Part shown: one piece after another, positions 1 through 7,635 of the stretch
Numbering within the stretch: the first letter of the stretch is position 1
Layout of the letters: each line of letters starts with the position of its first letter
Assembly: GCF_003332885.2 (NCBI RefSeq)
Contig: NZ_QOWJ01000002.1
Span: 124,001-188,000, forward strand
Origin: Paracnuella aquatica
GTDB taxonomy: Bacteria > Bacteroidota > Bacteroidia > Chitinophagales > Chitinophagaceae
DNA length: 64,000 nucleotides
Direction: 5' to 3'
Position numbers and translations under genes: made by a program
The notes under the pieces: generated by a model
What the model saw: the letters and a program-made list of their open reading frames with translations, nothing else
The model's database searches: none
What the model was told of the DNA's origin: nothing

Positions 1-467
1 GCATCCAGCATTGCGAAGAACCCATTCCGAGGTGGCTTTTTACGGAACTGCCGCAGCTTTCTGCAGCATCGCCCATACCCATTATGGCCGATGAAAGCAT
101 GTGCAGCCCTCATGATGCGCAGCGGCTTATTGCCCTCAAGGCATGTCCGCTGTTTAATGTAAAACTGGGTAAATCGGGTGGGCTGCACCATGCGGCCAAC
201 ATTGCCGGGCAGGCGGCCGGTGCCGGCATCGGGCTGCAAGTGGGCGGTTTTATGGAAAGCCGCCTGGGCATGACCGCTGCGGCACACCTGGCGCTGGCCA
301 GCCCCGCGGTACATTTTTGCGATTTTGATACGCCGCTGATGTTTACGGAAGACCCGGTGGAGGGCGGGTTTCAGTTTGGCCCCAATGGACTTATCCAAAT
401 GCCACAGACTCCCGGCTTGGGCGCCGCATTTTCACCCCGGTTTTTGGAAGTCGTTTTTTCAGTTTGA
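1..467 (+). CDS. Enolase-superfamily dipeptide (L-Ala-D/L-Glu type) epimerase, 3' part
   Basis: The 5' end lies outside the window; the open frame enters at base 3 and ends at a stop at 465-467. Visible signatures are those of the mandelate racemase/muconate lactonizing family: CEEP and IMADES carry the barrel metal-binding acidic residues, and VKLGKSGG carries the lysine used as catalytic base in this family. The tail CDFDTPLMFTEDPVEGGF matches the usual end of Ala-Glu dipeptide epimerases, which act in recycling murein peptides. Substrate is inferred from family resemblance; other cycloisomerases of the fold cannot be excluded without the N-terminal part. Confidence 0.8.
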   Translation, partial: IQHCEEPIPRWLFTELPQLSAASPIPIMADESMCSPHDAQRLIALKACPLFNVKLGKSGGLHHAANIAGQAAGAGIGLQVGGFMESRLGMTAAAHLALASPAVHFCDFDTPLMFTEDPVEGGFQFGPNGLIQMPQTPGLGAAFSPRFLEVVFSV

Positions 468-636
468 CCAAGGTCTTTTTTGGCCCGGATAAAACTGATA
501 TGGCGGAAAACGGCAATTTTTATTGATGGGCTAAAAATTTTACCCGTATCCGCAAAGCGAAAATTGTTGCTGCTCTTCAATTAAATACACATATTATTTT
601 TCCCAAAACCAAAATGGCTTGAACAATATTTTGTAT

Positions 637-648
637 GTAACCGGTTAC
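637..648. promoter_or_regulatory. Perfect 12-bp palindrome upstream of the CBM48 gene
   Basis: GTAACCGGTTAC lies 59 bases before the ATG at 707, in an otherwise featureless 239-base gap. A perfect palindrome in this position could be a repressor operator, but no regulator gene is nearby, so the role is a guess. Confidence 0.3.
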
Positions 649-706
649 TTTTTTCCTTTGTGGGGCATTAACCAGCAAAACACCAACCTCCTAAATACCT
701 TAAAAA

Positions 707-997
707 ATGGTAACAAAGACGTATTTCAAAACAAAGGATTACTGTAAAGTGAAGTTTTCCTTTAAGGTAGAAAACGCCGAAACAATTGAGATCCTGGGAC
801 TGAACAGCGACTGGGAAAACTCGGTGGTGATGAGCCGCAAAAAAGACGGCACATTTTCCTGCGAACTGTCGCTGCCCAAAAATTCGGAGCACGAATTTAA
901 ATACCGCATCAACGAAACGGAGTGGATGAACGACCCCGATGCAGACGATCAGAAGATCAATGAATTTGGCACCAAAAACAGCGTGATCGTACTGTAA
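707..997 (+). CDS. Small stand-alone CBM48/AMPK-type glycogen-binding domain protein
   Basis: The 96-residue protein has no signal peptide and is almost wholly one immunoglobulin-like early-set domain. The pattern KVKFSFKV...IEILGLNSDWE...FSCELSLP...EFKYRINETEWMNDPDAD is typical of isoamylase N-terminal/CBM48 domains, in which conserved aromatic residues (here W in the SDWE and TEWMND stretches) contact alpha-glucan. There is no catalytic domain, and no glycogen enzyme is adjacent. It may be a carbohydrate-sensing adaptor; that role is inferred from domain type only. Confidence 0.8.
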   Translation: MVTKTYFKTKDYCKVKFSFKVENAETIEILGLNSDWENSVVMSRKKDGTFSCELSLPKNSEHEFKYRINETEWMNDPDADDQKINEFGTKNSVIVL

Positions 998-1107
998 GCC
1001 TCCGTTTTCGTAAAGGCCGTTGACTGACCGAACTTTTATTTTACTACATATGCTTGCCGGTGACCGGTGGTGCTTTAGTGCCAGACCGCACCGGCATTTT
1101 CATGTGT

Positions 1108-1277
1108 AACCGGTGATTTGTGGGATTGGAAAGGATTTGAATGATTGGAGGCTGCGTGTGGAAAAGGCGCTTAATTGATCAACATTTGATTATTTAAAAT
1201 TGAGCGTTTTCACCTGCGTACCAATCCATTTATGCTTTGATCATGTCAATCCTTTTTAATCTTACCAATCACCGGTT
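1108..1277. repeat. Inverted repeat of the AACCGGTGATTTGT family
   Basis: The left arm at 1108-1146 begins AACCGGTGATTTGT. The right arm at about 1237-1277 reads AACCGGTGATTGGT on the minus strand and continues with matching GATT..AAAGGATT words. The right arm overlaps the last codons and stop of the glycosylase gene at 1246, so its C-terminus EPVIGKIKKD is encoded by repeat sequence. The same word recurs at 5768, 5903, 6433 and 48666. Confidence 0.8.
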
Positions 1278-1869
1278 CATCTTTCCATCGCCACAGGTGC
1301 AGGCAGGCGTATGTGCGGTAGGGAGCCCAGTTTTCGGCCACTGCCGTCATGGCCTGGCGAAAGGCTTTTTTGTTGCTGTCGTCGAGGCCGTACAGGCCCT
1401 TTATGGCCACCTGTATGCCGTAATCATCGGGGGCAAAAACATCCTCGCGGCCAAGGGTAAACATCAGGAGCATTTCCACCGTCCAGCGGCCCACGCCTTT
1501 GATTTGCGTCAGCAAGTCGATGAGTGCTTCATTTTCCATCTTGCGCAGCTTGGCATCGGTCAGTTTTTGGGCGGTAAAAAATTCGGCTACGTTCAGTACG
1601 TACTGCGCCTTTGCATTGGACAAGCCAATACCGCGCAGCGTTTGGTGCGGCGTGGCGGCTATCTGCTGCGGCGTTGGCTCGGTGCCGCCATACAACTCCA
1701 AAAACCGGCGAAACAACACCTCGGCCACTTTGGTGCTCAGCTGCTGGCCCATGATGGAAGCACACAGGCGCAGGCAAATATTTTTGCGCTGCTTTACTTC
1801 GTGCGGGCCTTGCCGTTCTATCAGGGCTGCAAGCTTGGGATCGGTGCTGAGGTGGGCGGTATAGTGCAT
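1246..1869 (-). CDS. DNA-3-methyladenine glycosylase II family (AlkA/MAG-like, HhH-GPD)
   Basis: The 207-residue enzyme removes alkylated purines to start base excision repair. The helix-hairpin-helix is visible as IKGVGRWTVEM, followed by LGREDVFAPDDYGIQ, whose aspartate is the catalytic residue of the HhH-GPD family. The start was set at ATG 1869 (MHYTAHLSTDPKL). The open frame continues 86 codons upstream to 2127, but that stretch reads through a repeat array and overlaps the divergent mnmD start, so it is unlikely to be coding. The last ten codons are shared with the repeat at 1237-1277. Confidence 0.88.
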   Translation of the reverse strand: MHYTAHLSTDPKLAALIERQGPHEVKQRKNICLRLCASIMGQQLSTKVAEVLFRRFLELYGGTEPTPQQIAATPHQTLRGIGLSNAKAQYVLNVAEFFTAQKLTDAKLRKMENEALIDLLTQIKGVGRWTVEMLLMFTLGREDVFAPDDYGIQVAIKGLYGLDDSNKKAFRQAMTAVAENWAPYRTYACLHLWRWKDEPVIGKIKKD

Positions 1870-1887
1870 AAAAGGCAAGATAAGGAG

Positions 1888-2062
1888 GAAGTGGGAAGAC
1901 GGCAGTCCGCAAAGTCCGAAGAATGAGATCCGAAAAGTCTGAAAGGTCCAGAAAGAATTTGATGCAGATTCAACAGGCTTTGCGGAAATAAACGTTCTGT
2001 TTAGCAAAACATCTTTCCAGCCATTTTCTTCTTCCGTCTTCCGACCTCGGACTTCCGACTCC
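1888..2062. repeat. Inverted repeat array, GAAGTCCGA word, between divergent genes
   Basis: The left part at 1888-1960 carries repeated (G/A)AAGTCCGAA-like words; the right part at 2030-2062 carries the complement (CTTCCGTCTTCCGACCTCGG and more). It fills the divergent gap between the glycosylase and mnmD. The arms are imperfect and vary in word order. Confidence 0.75.
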
Positions 2063-2077
2063 TTCTTAACTTGCCTC

Positions 2078-2797
2078 ATGAATCGCCAGATCATTTCCAC
2101 GGCCGATGGGTCGCATACGGTGGCCATTCCCGAGATGGGGGTTACCTATCATTCGCACCACGGCGCCGTGCAGGAGAGCCTGCATGTGTTTATTGAAGCC
2201 GGGCTTTATTGGCGGCTGGGGCTTACTGGTCAGGCCACTGAGGCGGGCGCCCACAACAGTAGCGAGCCGGCAAGTGGCCAGACCAGTAAGCAGCCCCTGC
2301 ACATTTTTGAAATGGGCTTTGGCACCGGCCTCAATGCCTACCTCACGGCCCTTGCCGCCGAGCGGCTTCAAAGCCCTATTCATTATACCTCTGTAGAAAA
2401 ATTCCCGCTGTCGGCCGAAGAAGCCTCCGGACTCAACTACGCCGGGGAGAACCCAGAGCTATTCCACCAATTACACAATGCGCCATGGGAACAAACCGTC
2501 GCCATCAACCCCCTGTTTTCCCTGCATAAATCCAACGCCGACCTCCTTGCTTTTTCACCCAACGAGCCCTTCGACCTGATTTATTTCGATGCCTTTGCAC
2601 CCACCGCCCAACCCGAGTTGTGGACCGAAGCGGTTTTTTCCAAACTGTTCAACCACACCAATGCCGGTGGCGTGCTGGTAACTTATTGCTCCAAAGGTGT
2701 GGTGCGCCGCGCCATGCAGGCAGCAGGTTTTACCGTTACCAAAATCCCCGGCCCGCCGGGTAAGCGGGAAATGGTGAGGGCGGAAAGGAGGAGTTGA
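2078..2797 (+). CDS. mnmD: tRNA 5-methylaminomethyl-2-thiouridine methyltransferase MnmD (MnmC N-domain type)
   Basis: The 239-residue SAM-dependent methyltransferase is predicted to complete mnm5s2U34 in tRNA anticodons, the pathway that also needs MnmG (present at 58643). The SAM motif FEMGFGTGLN is at residues 77-86, and the family motif IYFDAFAPTAQPELWT is near residues 159-174. It is a free-standing MnmC methyltransferase half without the FAD oxidoreductase domain. Residues 49-71 (LTGQATE...GQTSK) are an insertion just before the SAM motif and correspond exactly to a 69-bp DNA palindrome. The stop TGA lies in the following repeat word (GAGTTGAGAGTTGACAG). Confidence 0.88.
   Translation: MNRQIISTADGSHTVAIPEMGVTYHSHHGAVQESLHVFIEAGLYWRLGLTGQATEAGAHNSSEPASGQTSKQPLHIFEMGFGTGLNAYLTALAAERLQSPIHYTSVEKFPLSAEEASGLNYAGENPELFHQLHNAPWEQTVAINPLFSLHKSNADLLAFSPNEPFDLIYFDAFAPTAQPELWTEAVFSKLFNHTNAGGVLVTYCSKGVVRRAMQAAGFTVTKIPGPPGKREMVRAERRS
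2222..2290 (+). repeat. 69-bp in-frame palindromic insertion inside mnmD
   Basis: Arms CTTACTGGTCAGGCCACT (2222-2239) and AGTGGCCAGACCAGTAAG (2273-2290) are inverted copies with 17 of 18 matches. The element begins on a codon boundary and spans exactly 23 codons, so it leaves the mnmD frame intact. The encoded peptide is polar and glycine/serine-rich, compatible with a surface loop. Confidence 0.8.
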
Positions 2798-2856
2798 GAG
2801 TTGACAGTTGATAGTCCGGAGTCTGGAGTTGGCAGTTAGCTGTTAGCTGTTCCTTT
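2795..2856. repeat. Single repeat arm, AGTTGACAGTT / AGTTAGCTGTT words
   Basis: Tandem degenerate heptamer-like words (GAGTTGACAGTTGATAGTCC, then GGAGTTGGCAGTTAGCTG) start at the mnmD stop codon. No clear opposite arm is present before the dnaN terminator. The same vocabulary recurs after nadA at 43315 and, complemented, inside the NadR-like gene. Confidence 0.7.
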
Positions 2857-2891
2857 TAAAGCCAAGGGAAAAGATTTAGCTGTATATAAAA

Positions 2892-2919
2892 AACGAGCAC
2901 TCCCAATGGAATGCTCGTT
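2892..2919 (-). terminator. Rho-independent terminator of dnaN
   Basis: On the minus strand AACGAGCATTCC and its partner GGGAGTGCTCGTT form a hairpin followed by a T-rich tract (TTTTTTATAT). It lies 65 bases downstream of the dnaN stop. Confidence 0.85.
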
Positions 2920-2983
2920 GTATAAAGTGCGGGGCGTTCTTACCCGCTAAAAATTAATCTTTAAATCCTTTCCAATCCTCAAG

Positions 2984-4099
2984 TCACTGGTTCAACATCA
3001 GCGGCATCACCAGCATCAGCAGGTCTTCGCCTTCTTCCTGCTCCATTGGTTTCAGGATGCCGGCCTTGGTAGGCGTACTCAGCTCAATGCGTACTTCGCT
3101 GCCGTCGGCGGCGTTCAGCATCTCAATCAGGAAGCGGGCATTAAAGGCAATGGTCAGGTTTTCGCCATCGTACTGGCACTGCATCCGCTCATTTCCTTCA
3201 AAAGAAAAATCTACGTCCTGTGCGGCCAGCTGCAGCTCGGAACCTGAAATATTCAGCGCTACCTGGTTGGTGCTTTTGTTCGAAAACACGCTTACCCGGC
3301 GCAGGGCACTTTGAAACAGGCTTTTTTCCAGTACCAGCTTATAAGGATTGTCGGCTGGAATCACCACTTTATAATCGGGGAAACGGGCATCGATCAGGCG
3401 GCAGCTCATTTGCGTAGTGCCATGCACCACAAACAGGTGGTTGGGGTTGTACGAAATCGTCAGCTCGTCCTCGTTGTCGGGCAGGGCCGATTTCAGCAGG
3501 TTCAGCGGCTTTTTGGGCACAATAAACGAGTCGGGGCGGGGGCAGCTTACATCGGTGCGCTTGTACCGCACCAGGCGGTGCGCATCGGTGGCCACAAACT
3601 GGATGTACTCTTTGTTCAGTTCAAAAAACACACCGGTCATAGCGGGGCGCAGGTCGTCGTTGCTCACCGCAAACAGGGTTTTATTAATAGCCGTTACCAG
3701 CGCTGTTGAAGGCATGGTAAACGATGTGGTATCATCAGCAGTGGGTTCTTTTGGAAAATTATCCGGGTTTTCGCCCATCACCTTGTACTTGCCATTATCG
3801 GAGGTGATCTCTACACCAAAGTTTTTGTCGATGGTAAAGGTCAGCGGCTGGTCGGGCAGGTTTTTCAGCGAGTCCATCAGGATCTTGGCTGGAATGCACA
3901 CCCGCCCGGCCTCGCGGGCCTCCACGTCCATTTGTATGCGCATCACCGTTTCCAGGTCGGTAGCCACCACCGTCAGGCGGCTGTTGGCCACTTCAAACAA
4001 AAAATCTTCGAGGATGGGCAAAACGGTATTGGCGTTGATCACGCCATTTATATGCTGCAGTTGTTTCAGTAGCTGCGAAGAGGAAACGATGAATTTCAT
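2984..4099 (-). CDS. dnaN: DNA polymerase III subunit beta (sliding clamp)
   Basis: The 371-residue length is normal for the clamp, which forms a ring dimer and tethers the replicative polymerase to DNA. The N-terminal MKFIVSSSQLLKQLQHINGVI and the repeated three-domain architecture are characteristic (LSTPTKAGILKP near the end). The C-terminus is EDLLMLVMPLMLNQ. The gene is monocistronic here, with no dnaA or recF neighbour; the oriC candidate is about 38 kb away. The start ATG follows a purine-rich AAAGAAAAAAGG stretch on the minus strand. Confidence 0.97.
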   Translation of the reverse strand: MKFIVSSSQLLKQLQHINGVINANTVLPILEDFLFEVANSRLTVVATDLETVMRIQMDVEAREAGRVCIPAKILMDSLKNLPDQPLTFTIDKNFGVEITSDNGKYKVMGENPDNFPKEPTADDTTSFTMPSTALVTAINKTLFAVSNDDLRPAMTGVFFELNKEYIQFVATDAHRLVRYKRTDVSCPRPDSFIVPKKPLNLLKSALPDNEDELTISYNPNHLFVVHGTTQMSCRLIDARFPDYKVVIPADNPYKLVLEKSLFQSALRRVSVFSNKSTNQVALNISGSELQLAAQDVDFSFEGNERMQCQYDGENLTIAFNARFLIEMLNAADGSEVRIELSTPTKAGILKPMEQEEGEDLLMLVMPLMLNQ

Positions 4100-4447
4100 A
4101 AACCTTTTTTCTTTTGCTGTATGGCCAGAGCTGTTCTTTTATATACAAAACGAACAGGGGCGAAACTAAGCATTTTTGATGCAAATGAAGGTTGCCGGCC
4201 CGCGGGTGTTGATAAGTTGGTTTTTGGTAAAAATGGCGGCGCACCAATATTTCGTACCCTTTTTTGAAGCGGCACTTTTGGCGCAGCCGCTGCCTAAAAC
4301 CAGCACAACAATAGATCAAGCTCATGTTTGGGGCAAAGCGCATCCCCTTATCTTTAATGCTCACTGGTTGCGGCCCATATTTTGAAGCAAACCATTTTCC
4401 CTGCGGCGCCCCGGTGCCCGCATGGTGCTCAACAAGGCTTGCATACT

Positions 4448-5776
4448 ATGTTGGAAAAGTTGTTTAAAAGATCAAAACCCGAAGATTTGGACGAAACCAC
4501 ACCCGCCATCCGCTTTGGCCGGTACTCCGATAACAACAAACCGGTGGAGAAAGTAGCCAAGTGGAACGAAGCCGATGCCTTGTTTAAGGAAAAAAAATAC
4601 CACCAAAGCATCCGCACCTTTTTCGACTACCTCACCGATGATGCGGAAGGCAACCTGGTGCACCAACCCGATGGCGACACCGCGGGAACTTTTTTAATTT
4701 ACCAGGGCTCGCAGGTGGTGCGGGGCCGCTACGATGCCGAAAAGCTGGAAGCCAGCACCGTGCTGGCACGCATGCCGCAGCCTTCGGTGCCCGTGATGCG
4801 GCGCCTGCTGGAGATCAATTTTAAATTGTACTACTCTTCGTTTGCGTTGGACGGCGAAAAACTGTGCATGCTGTTTTCGTCAGACATTGAAACCGCCAAC
4901 CCCAGCAAGCTGTATTACGGCCTGAAAGAACTGGCCACCCGCGCCGACAAACAAGACGACTTGCTGGTACAGGATTTTACCACGCTGCAGGCCATGGATA
5001 AAGACCATGTGCTGGGCATACCGGAAGAGGAGAAAGAAGTAAAATACAAATGGTTTCAAAAATGGATCCGCGAAACACTGGAACTGATCGAAGGCGTGGA
5101 TGCCGATAAATACTCGGGGGGCATTGCCTACGTGCTGCTGGCGCTGGCTTACCGCATCGATTTTTTGATTGTGCCCGAAGGCAAACTGCTGCTGGACCTG
5201 GAACGAATTGTGGAAACTTATTTCCGCAAAGACAACCGCCCCGTGCCGGAAAAGAACGGCGAAATGATTGAGTGTTTCCAAAAAATGGCGGGCCGCACCA
5301 GGGAGCAGTTTATGCCTTACCTGTTCCGGTCGCGGTACACGTTTGCCATTGTATCGCCCCAGAGCTATAAGTCGGTGGGCGATGCCATTTACAACGCCAA
5401 TCAAAACATCAACTGGTACAAGGAAAACAAACAGGCACGCATAGCCGCACTTATTGCGGAGTACGGTTTCGCTTACTGCCAGTTTACGTATAGTTTGCCC
5501 CGCCCCATCACCGAATTTTTTATCCTGTTCATGCAGGTTTCATACAGCGGTTATTTCAACGATCTTGGGTATAATATAAAATTCACCAACGAAGACGGCA
5601 CTTACAACCAGGAGGCCATCACCGCCGAAATTGCCCGCATCCAGGATGCATGGAAAGGCAAATATGGGGAAATGAAATTCCGCACCGACCGCCTGAAATG
5701 GGACAATGCCGTGGCGTTTAACCAGTCGTTTACGAATGAGATTGAGTCCTTAAACATGGAAACCGCGAACCAGTGA
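4448..5776 (+). CDS. YbjN-like (type III chaperone-fold) conserved protein, two-part
   Basis: The 442-residue protein has no signal peptide and no membrane segment. Residues about 40-180 (LIYQGSQVVRG...VMRRLLEINFKLYYSSFALDGEKLCMLFSSDIET...LYYGLKELATRADKQDDLLV) resemble the YbjN/type III secretion chaperone-like fold. The rest, about 210-430, is helical and unrecognised. The start was set at ATG 4448 because the 22 upstream codons look non-coding. The next full-length gene but one, the protease at 6433, also ends in a YbjN-like domain, suggesting a shared role. The stop codon is inside a repeat arm. Function unknown. Confidence 0.75.
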   Translation: MLEKLFKRSKPEDLDETTPAIRFGRYSDNNKPVEKVAKWNEADALFKEKKYHQSIRTFFDYLTDDAEGNLVHQPDGDTAGTFLIYQGSQVVRGRYDAEKLEASTVLARMPQPSVPVMRRLLEINFKLYYSSFALDGEKLCMLFSSDIETANPSKLYYGLKELATRADKQDDLLVQDFTTLQAMDKDHVLGIPEEEKEVKYKWFQKWIRETLELIEGVDADKYSGGIAYVLLALAYRIDFLIVPEGKLLLDLERIVETYFRKDNRPVPEKNGEMIECFQKMAGRTREQFMPYLFRSRYTFAIVSPQSYKSVGDAIYNANQNINWYKENKQARIAALIAEYGFAYCQFTYSLPRPITEFFILFMQVSYSGYFNDLGYNIKFTNEDGTYNQEAITAEIARIQDAWKGKYGEMKFRTDRLKWDNAVAFNQSFTNEIESLNMETANQ

Positions 5777-5903
5777 TTTGTATGATTAAGGAATGATTAT
5801 ATGATGCTTCAGCAAATGGCTACCCAAGATCAGGATGCCTCAAGTGTTACTGGAAATGTTCGTATCATACAAAAATCATTTCTAATCACACAAATCACCG
5901 GTT
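5768..5903. repeat. Inverted repeat of the AACCGGTGATTTGT family, upstream of GxxExxY gene
   Basis: The left arm is at 5768-5798 (AACCAGTGATTTGTATGATT...), and the right arm at 5872-5903 reads AACCGGTGATTTGTGTGATT on the minus strand. About 27 of 31 positions match. The left arm holds the TGA stop of the preceding gene. Confidence 0.85.
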
Positions 5904-5943
5904 CCTGCTTGCAACCGTTTTGAGGATGATGTAACTTTTGTTG

Positions 5944-6333
5944 ATGGCTGACGGTTACAAATATTCCAAACTGACGGAGCAAATTATCGGATGTGCAATG
6001 CGGGTACATGGTGCGTTGAAAAATGGTCATCGGGAGGTGGTTTACCAACGCTGCATGATAATAGAGTTAGAAAAAGCAGGCATGATATTTCGGCAAGAAG
6101 TGGACATGCCTATATTTTATGAAGGTGTTGTAGTGGGAAGGCGAAGAATAGATTTGCTTGTTGAAAACAATATTCCAGTTGAGTTAAAAGCGCTGGCAAC
6201 TTTGGAAAATGAGCACTTGGCACAAGCAATCAACAATCTAGAAACACACCGCTTTGCGATTGGGCTGCTGATCAATTTTGGAGCGAAAAACCTTCAATTT
6301 CGGCGCGTGATCAACAATAAAATTGATACGTAG
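5944..6333 (+). CDS. GxxExxY family protein (PD-(D/E)xK nuclease fold)
   Basis: The 129-residue protein carries the family signature GHREVVY at residues 28-34, then RRID (D70) and VELKA (E80, K82), the D...ExK arrangement of PD-(D/E)xK nucleases. Family function is not established in the literature I know. The start was set at ATG 5944 rather than a TTG six bases earlier. The gene is a solitary insert between the YbjN-like gene and its protease neighbour, and is bracketed by near-identical direct 32-bp repeats (5872-5903 and 6402-6433), as expected for a small mobile cassette. Confidence 0.88.
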   Translation: MADGYKYSKLTEQIIGCAMRVHGALKNGHREVVYQRCMIIELEKAGMIFRQEVDMPIFYEGVVVGRRRIDLLVENNIPVELKALATLENEHLAQAINNLETHRFAIGLLINFGAKNLQFRRVINNKIDT

Positions 6334-6401
6334 ACCTAATGGCCTGCATCTTGCACCGGAAAAATTTCACTGCATTGGCAACCATTTGCCGCAGCGTCAT
6401 T

Positions 6402-6433
6402 AAAATCATTACAAATCCTACAAATCACCGGTT
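6402..6433. repeat. Third copy of the AACCGGTGATTTGT repeat (direct copy of 5872-5903)
   Basis: This 32-bp stretch matches 5872-5903 at 28 of 32 positions in the same orientation. Its last base is the first base of the TTG start codon of the protease gene. Confidence 0.85.
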
Positions 6434-7533
6434 TGACTACCCAGCAGATCATCGAACTATATCGCCCCGCTATTATCCAGATTGCTACGCAAACGAGCAC
6501 GGGTACGGGCTTTTATTTAAAAGAGTTCAACCTCATTGCCACCAACGAACACGTGGTGGGGCAAAATGCGGAAGTAACCATTGCAGGGCGCCTGTTTGAA
6601 AAGCGCATTGCACGGGTGTGGTACACCGATAAAAAACACGACCTCGCATTTTTGCAGCCGCCCGAAGATGTGGCCCTGGCCGAAGTGCGGCTGGGCAACT
6701 ACGCACAGGTACATGATGGCGAAGTAGTGGTAGCCATTGGTCACCCGTATGGCCTCAACTACACCGCTACGCAGGGCGTGATCTCAAAAGTGGATCGGGT
6801 ACGCGATGGCGTAAAATACATTCAGATCGATGCGGCCATTAACCCCGGCAACTCGGGTGGCCCGCTGGTAAATAAACAGGGCGAGATCATTGGCGTCAAC
6901 TCGTTCATCATTCGCGGCGGCGATAACCTGGGTTTTGCCCTGCCGGTCAGTTACCTGCGCGAAGCGCTGGAGCTGTACCAGTCGCACCGCGGCGAACCCT
7001 CCACCCGCTGCCACAGCTGCAATTACCTGGTGGTGCCCTCCAATATCGACGCCACGCGGTATTGCCCGTTTTGCGGCACCGAGGTAAAACTGCCCATGCC
7101 GCCCGAGCGGGAACGCAAGCCGGTGGGCATTGCCAAAACAGTGGAAGCCATTTTGGAAGACCTGGGCAAAGACGTAAAACTGGCCCGCGACGGTGCCAAC
7201 AACTGGAGCGTGAAAGAAGGCGCCGCCAAAATAAAGATCAACTACAACCCCGAAAATTATTTTGTGGCCGGCGATGCCTACCTGTGCCAGTTGCCTGCCG
7301 ATACCACCCGCATCAAGCCGCTGTACCAGTTTTTGCTCTCCGAAAACTTTAAACTGGATGGGCTGGTGCTTAGCTGCACCAAGCAAAACATTGTGCTTTC
7401 CTGCATCATGTACGACCTGGACATGACCCGCGAAAACGGCGCCGATATGTTTCGCCAACTATTTCAAAAAGCCGATTACTACGACTCGCTGCTGGAAAAA
7501 GAATTTGGCTGCCAGGAGTTGCTGGAAGAATAA
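6433..7533 (+). CDS. Cytoplasmic trypsin-like serine protease with zinc ribbon and YbjN-like C-terminal domain
   Basis: The 366-residue protein has three parts. Residues 1-185 are a trypsin-fold protease of the HtrA (S1C) type with triad His40 (ATNEH), Asp70 (KKHDLAF) and Ser141 (NPGNSGGPL). Residues 193-214 form a zinc ribbon (Cys193, Cys196, Cys211, Cys214). Residues about 230-360 resemble the YbjN/secretion-chaperone fold. No PDZ domain, signal peptide or membrane segment is visible, so it should act in the cytoplasm, unlike DegP/DegS. The only plausible start is TTG at 6433, directly at a repeat boundary; no in-frame ATG lies close upstream. The domain order is unusual. Confidence 0.85.
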   Translation: MTTQQIIELYRPAIIQIATQTSTGTGFYLKEFNLIATNEHVVGQNAEVTIAGRLFEKRIARVWYTDKKHDLAFLQPPEDVALAEVRLGNYAQVHDGEVVVAIGHPYGLNYTATQGVISKVDRVRDGVKYIQIDAAINPGNSGGPLVNKQGEIIGVNSFIIRGGDNLGFALPVSYLREALELYQSHRGEPSTRCHSCNYLVVPSNIDATRYCPFCGTEVKLPMPPERERKPVGIAKTVEAILEDLGKDVKLARDGANNWSVKEGAAKIKINYNPENYFVAGDAYLCQLPADTTRIKPLYQFLLSENFKLDGLVLSCTKQNIVLSCIMYDLDMTRENGADMFRQLFQKADYYDSLLEKEFGCQELLEE

Positions 7534-7596
7534 GCAATAAGGGAACATACAACAACACAAAAGAGCACCCGAAACCAACAGGTGTCTATTTTATAT

Positions 7597-7630
7597 TTTG
7601 CCTTTTGACTTCCCCGCCTTCCTACCTTCG
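7597..7630 (+). promoter_or_regulatory. Candidate promoter for the NadR-like gene (possibly leaderless)
   Basis: TTTG at 7597-7600 and TACCTTCG at 7623-7630 are spaced by 22 bases, close to the Bacteroidota -33/-7 pattern. The -7 element ends only 5 bases before the ATG at 7636, implying a transcript with little or no leader. Confidence 0.5.
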
Positions 7631-7635
7631 CAGCG

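Noticed and set aside
1237-1926. Long plus-strand open frame of 229 codons over the AlkA-like gene
   Set aside because: Antisense shadow of the glycosylase; low-complexity residue make-up with no family resemblance.
4176-4385. 69-codon plus-strand frame between dnaN and the YbjN-like gene
   Set aside because: No family resemblance and poor residue make-up; more likely intergenic.
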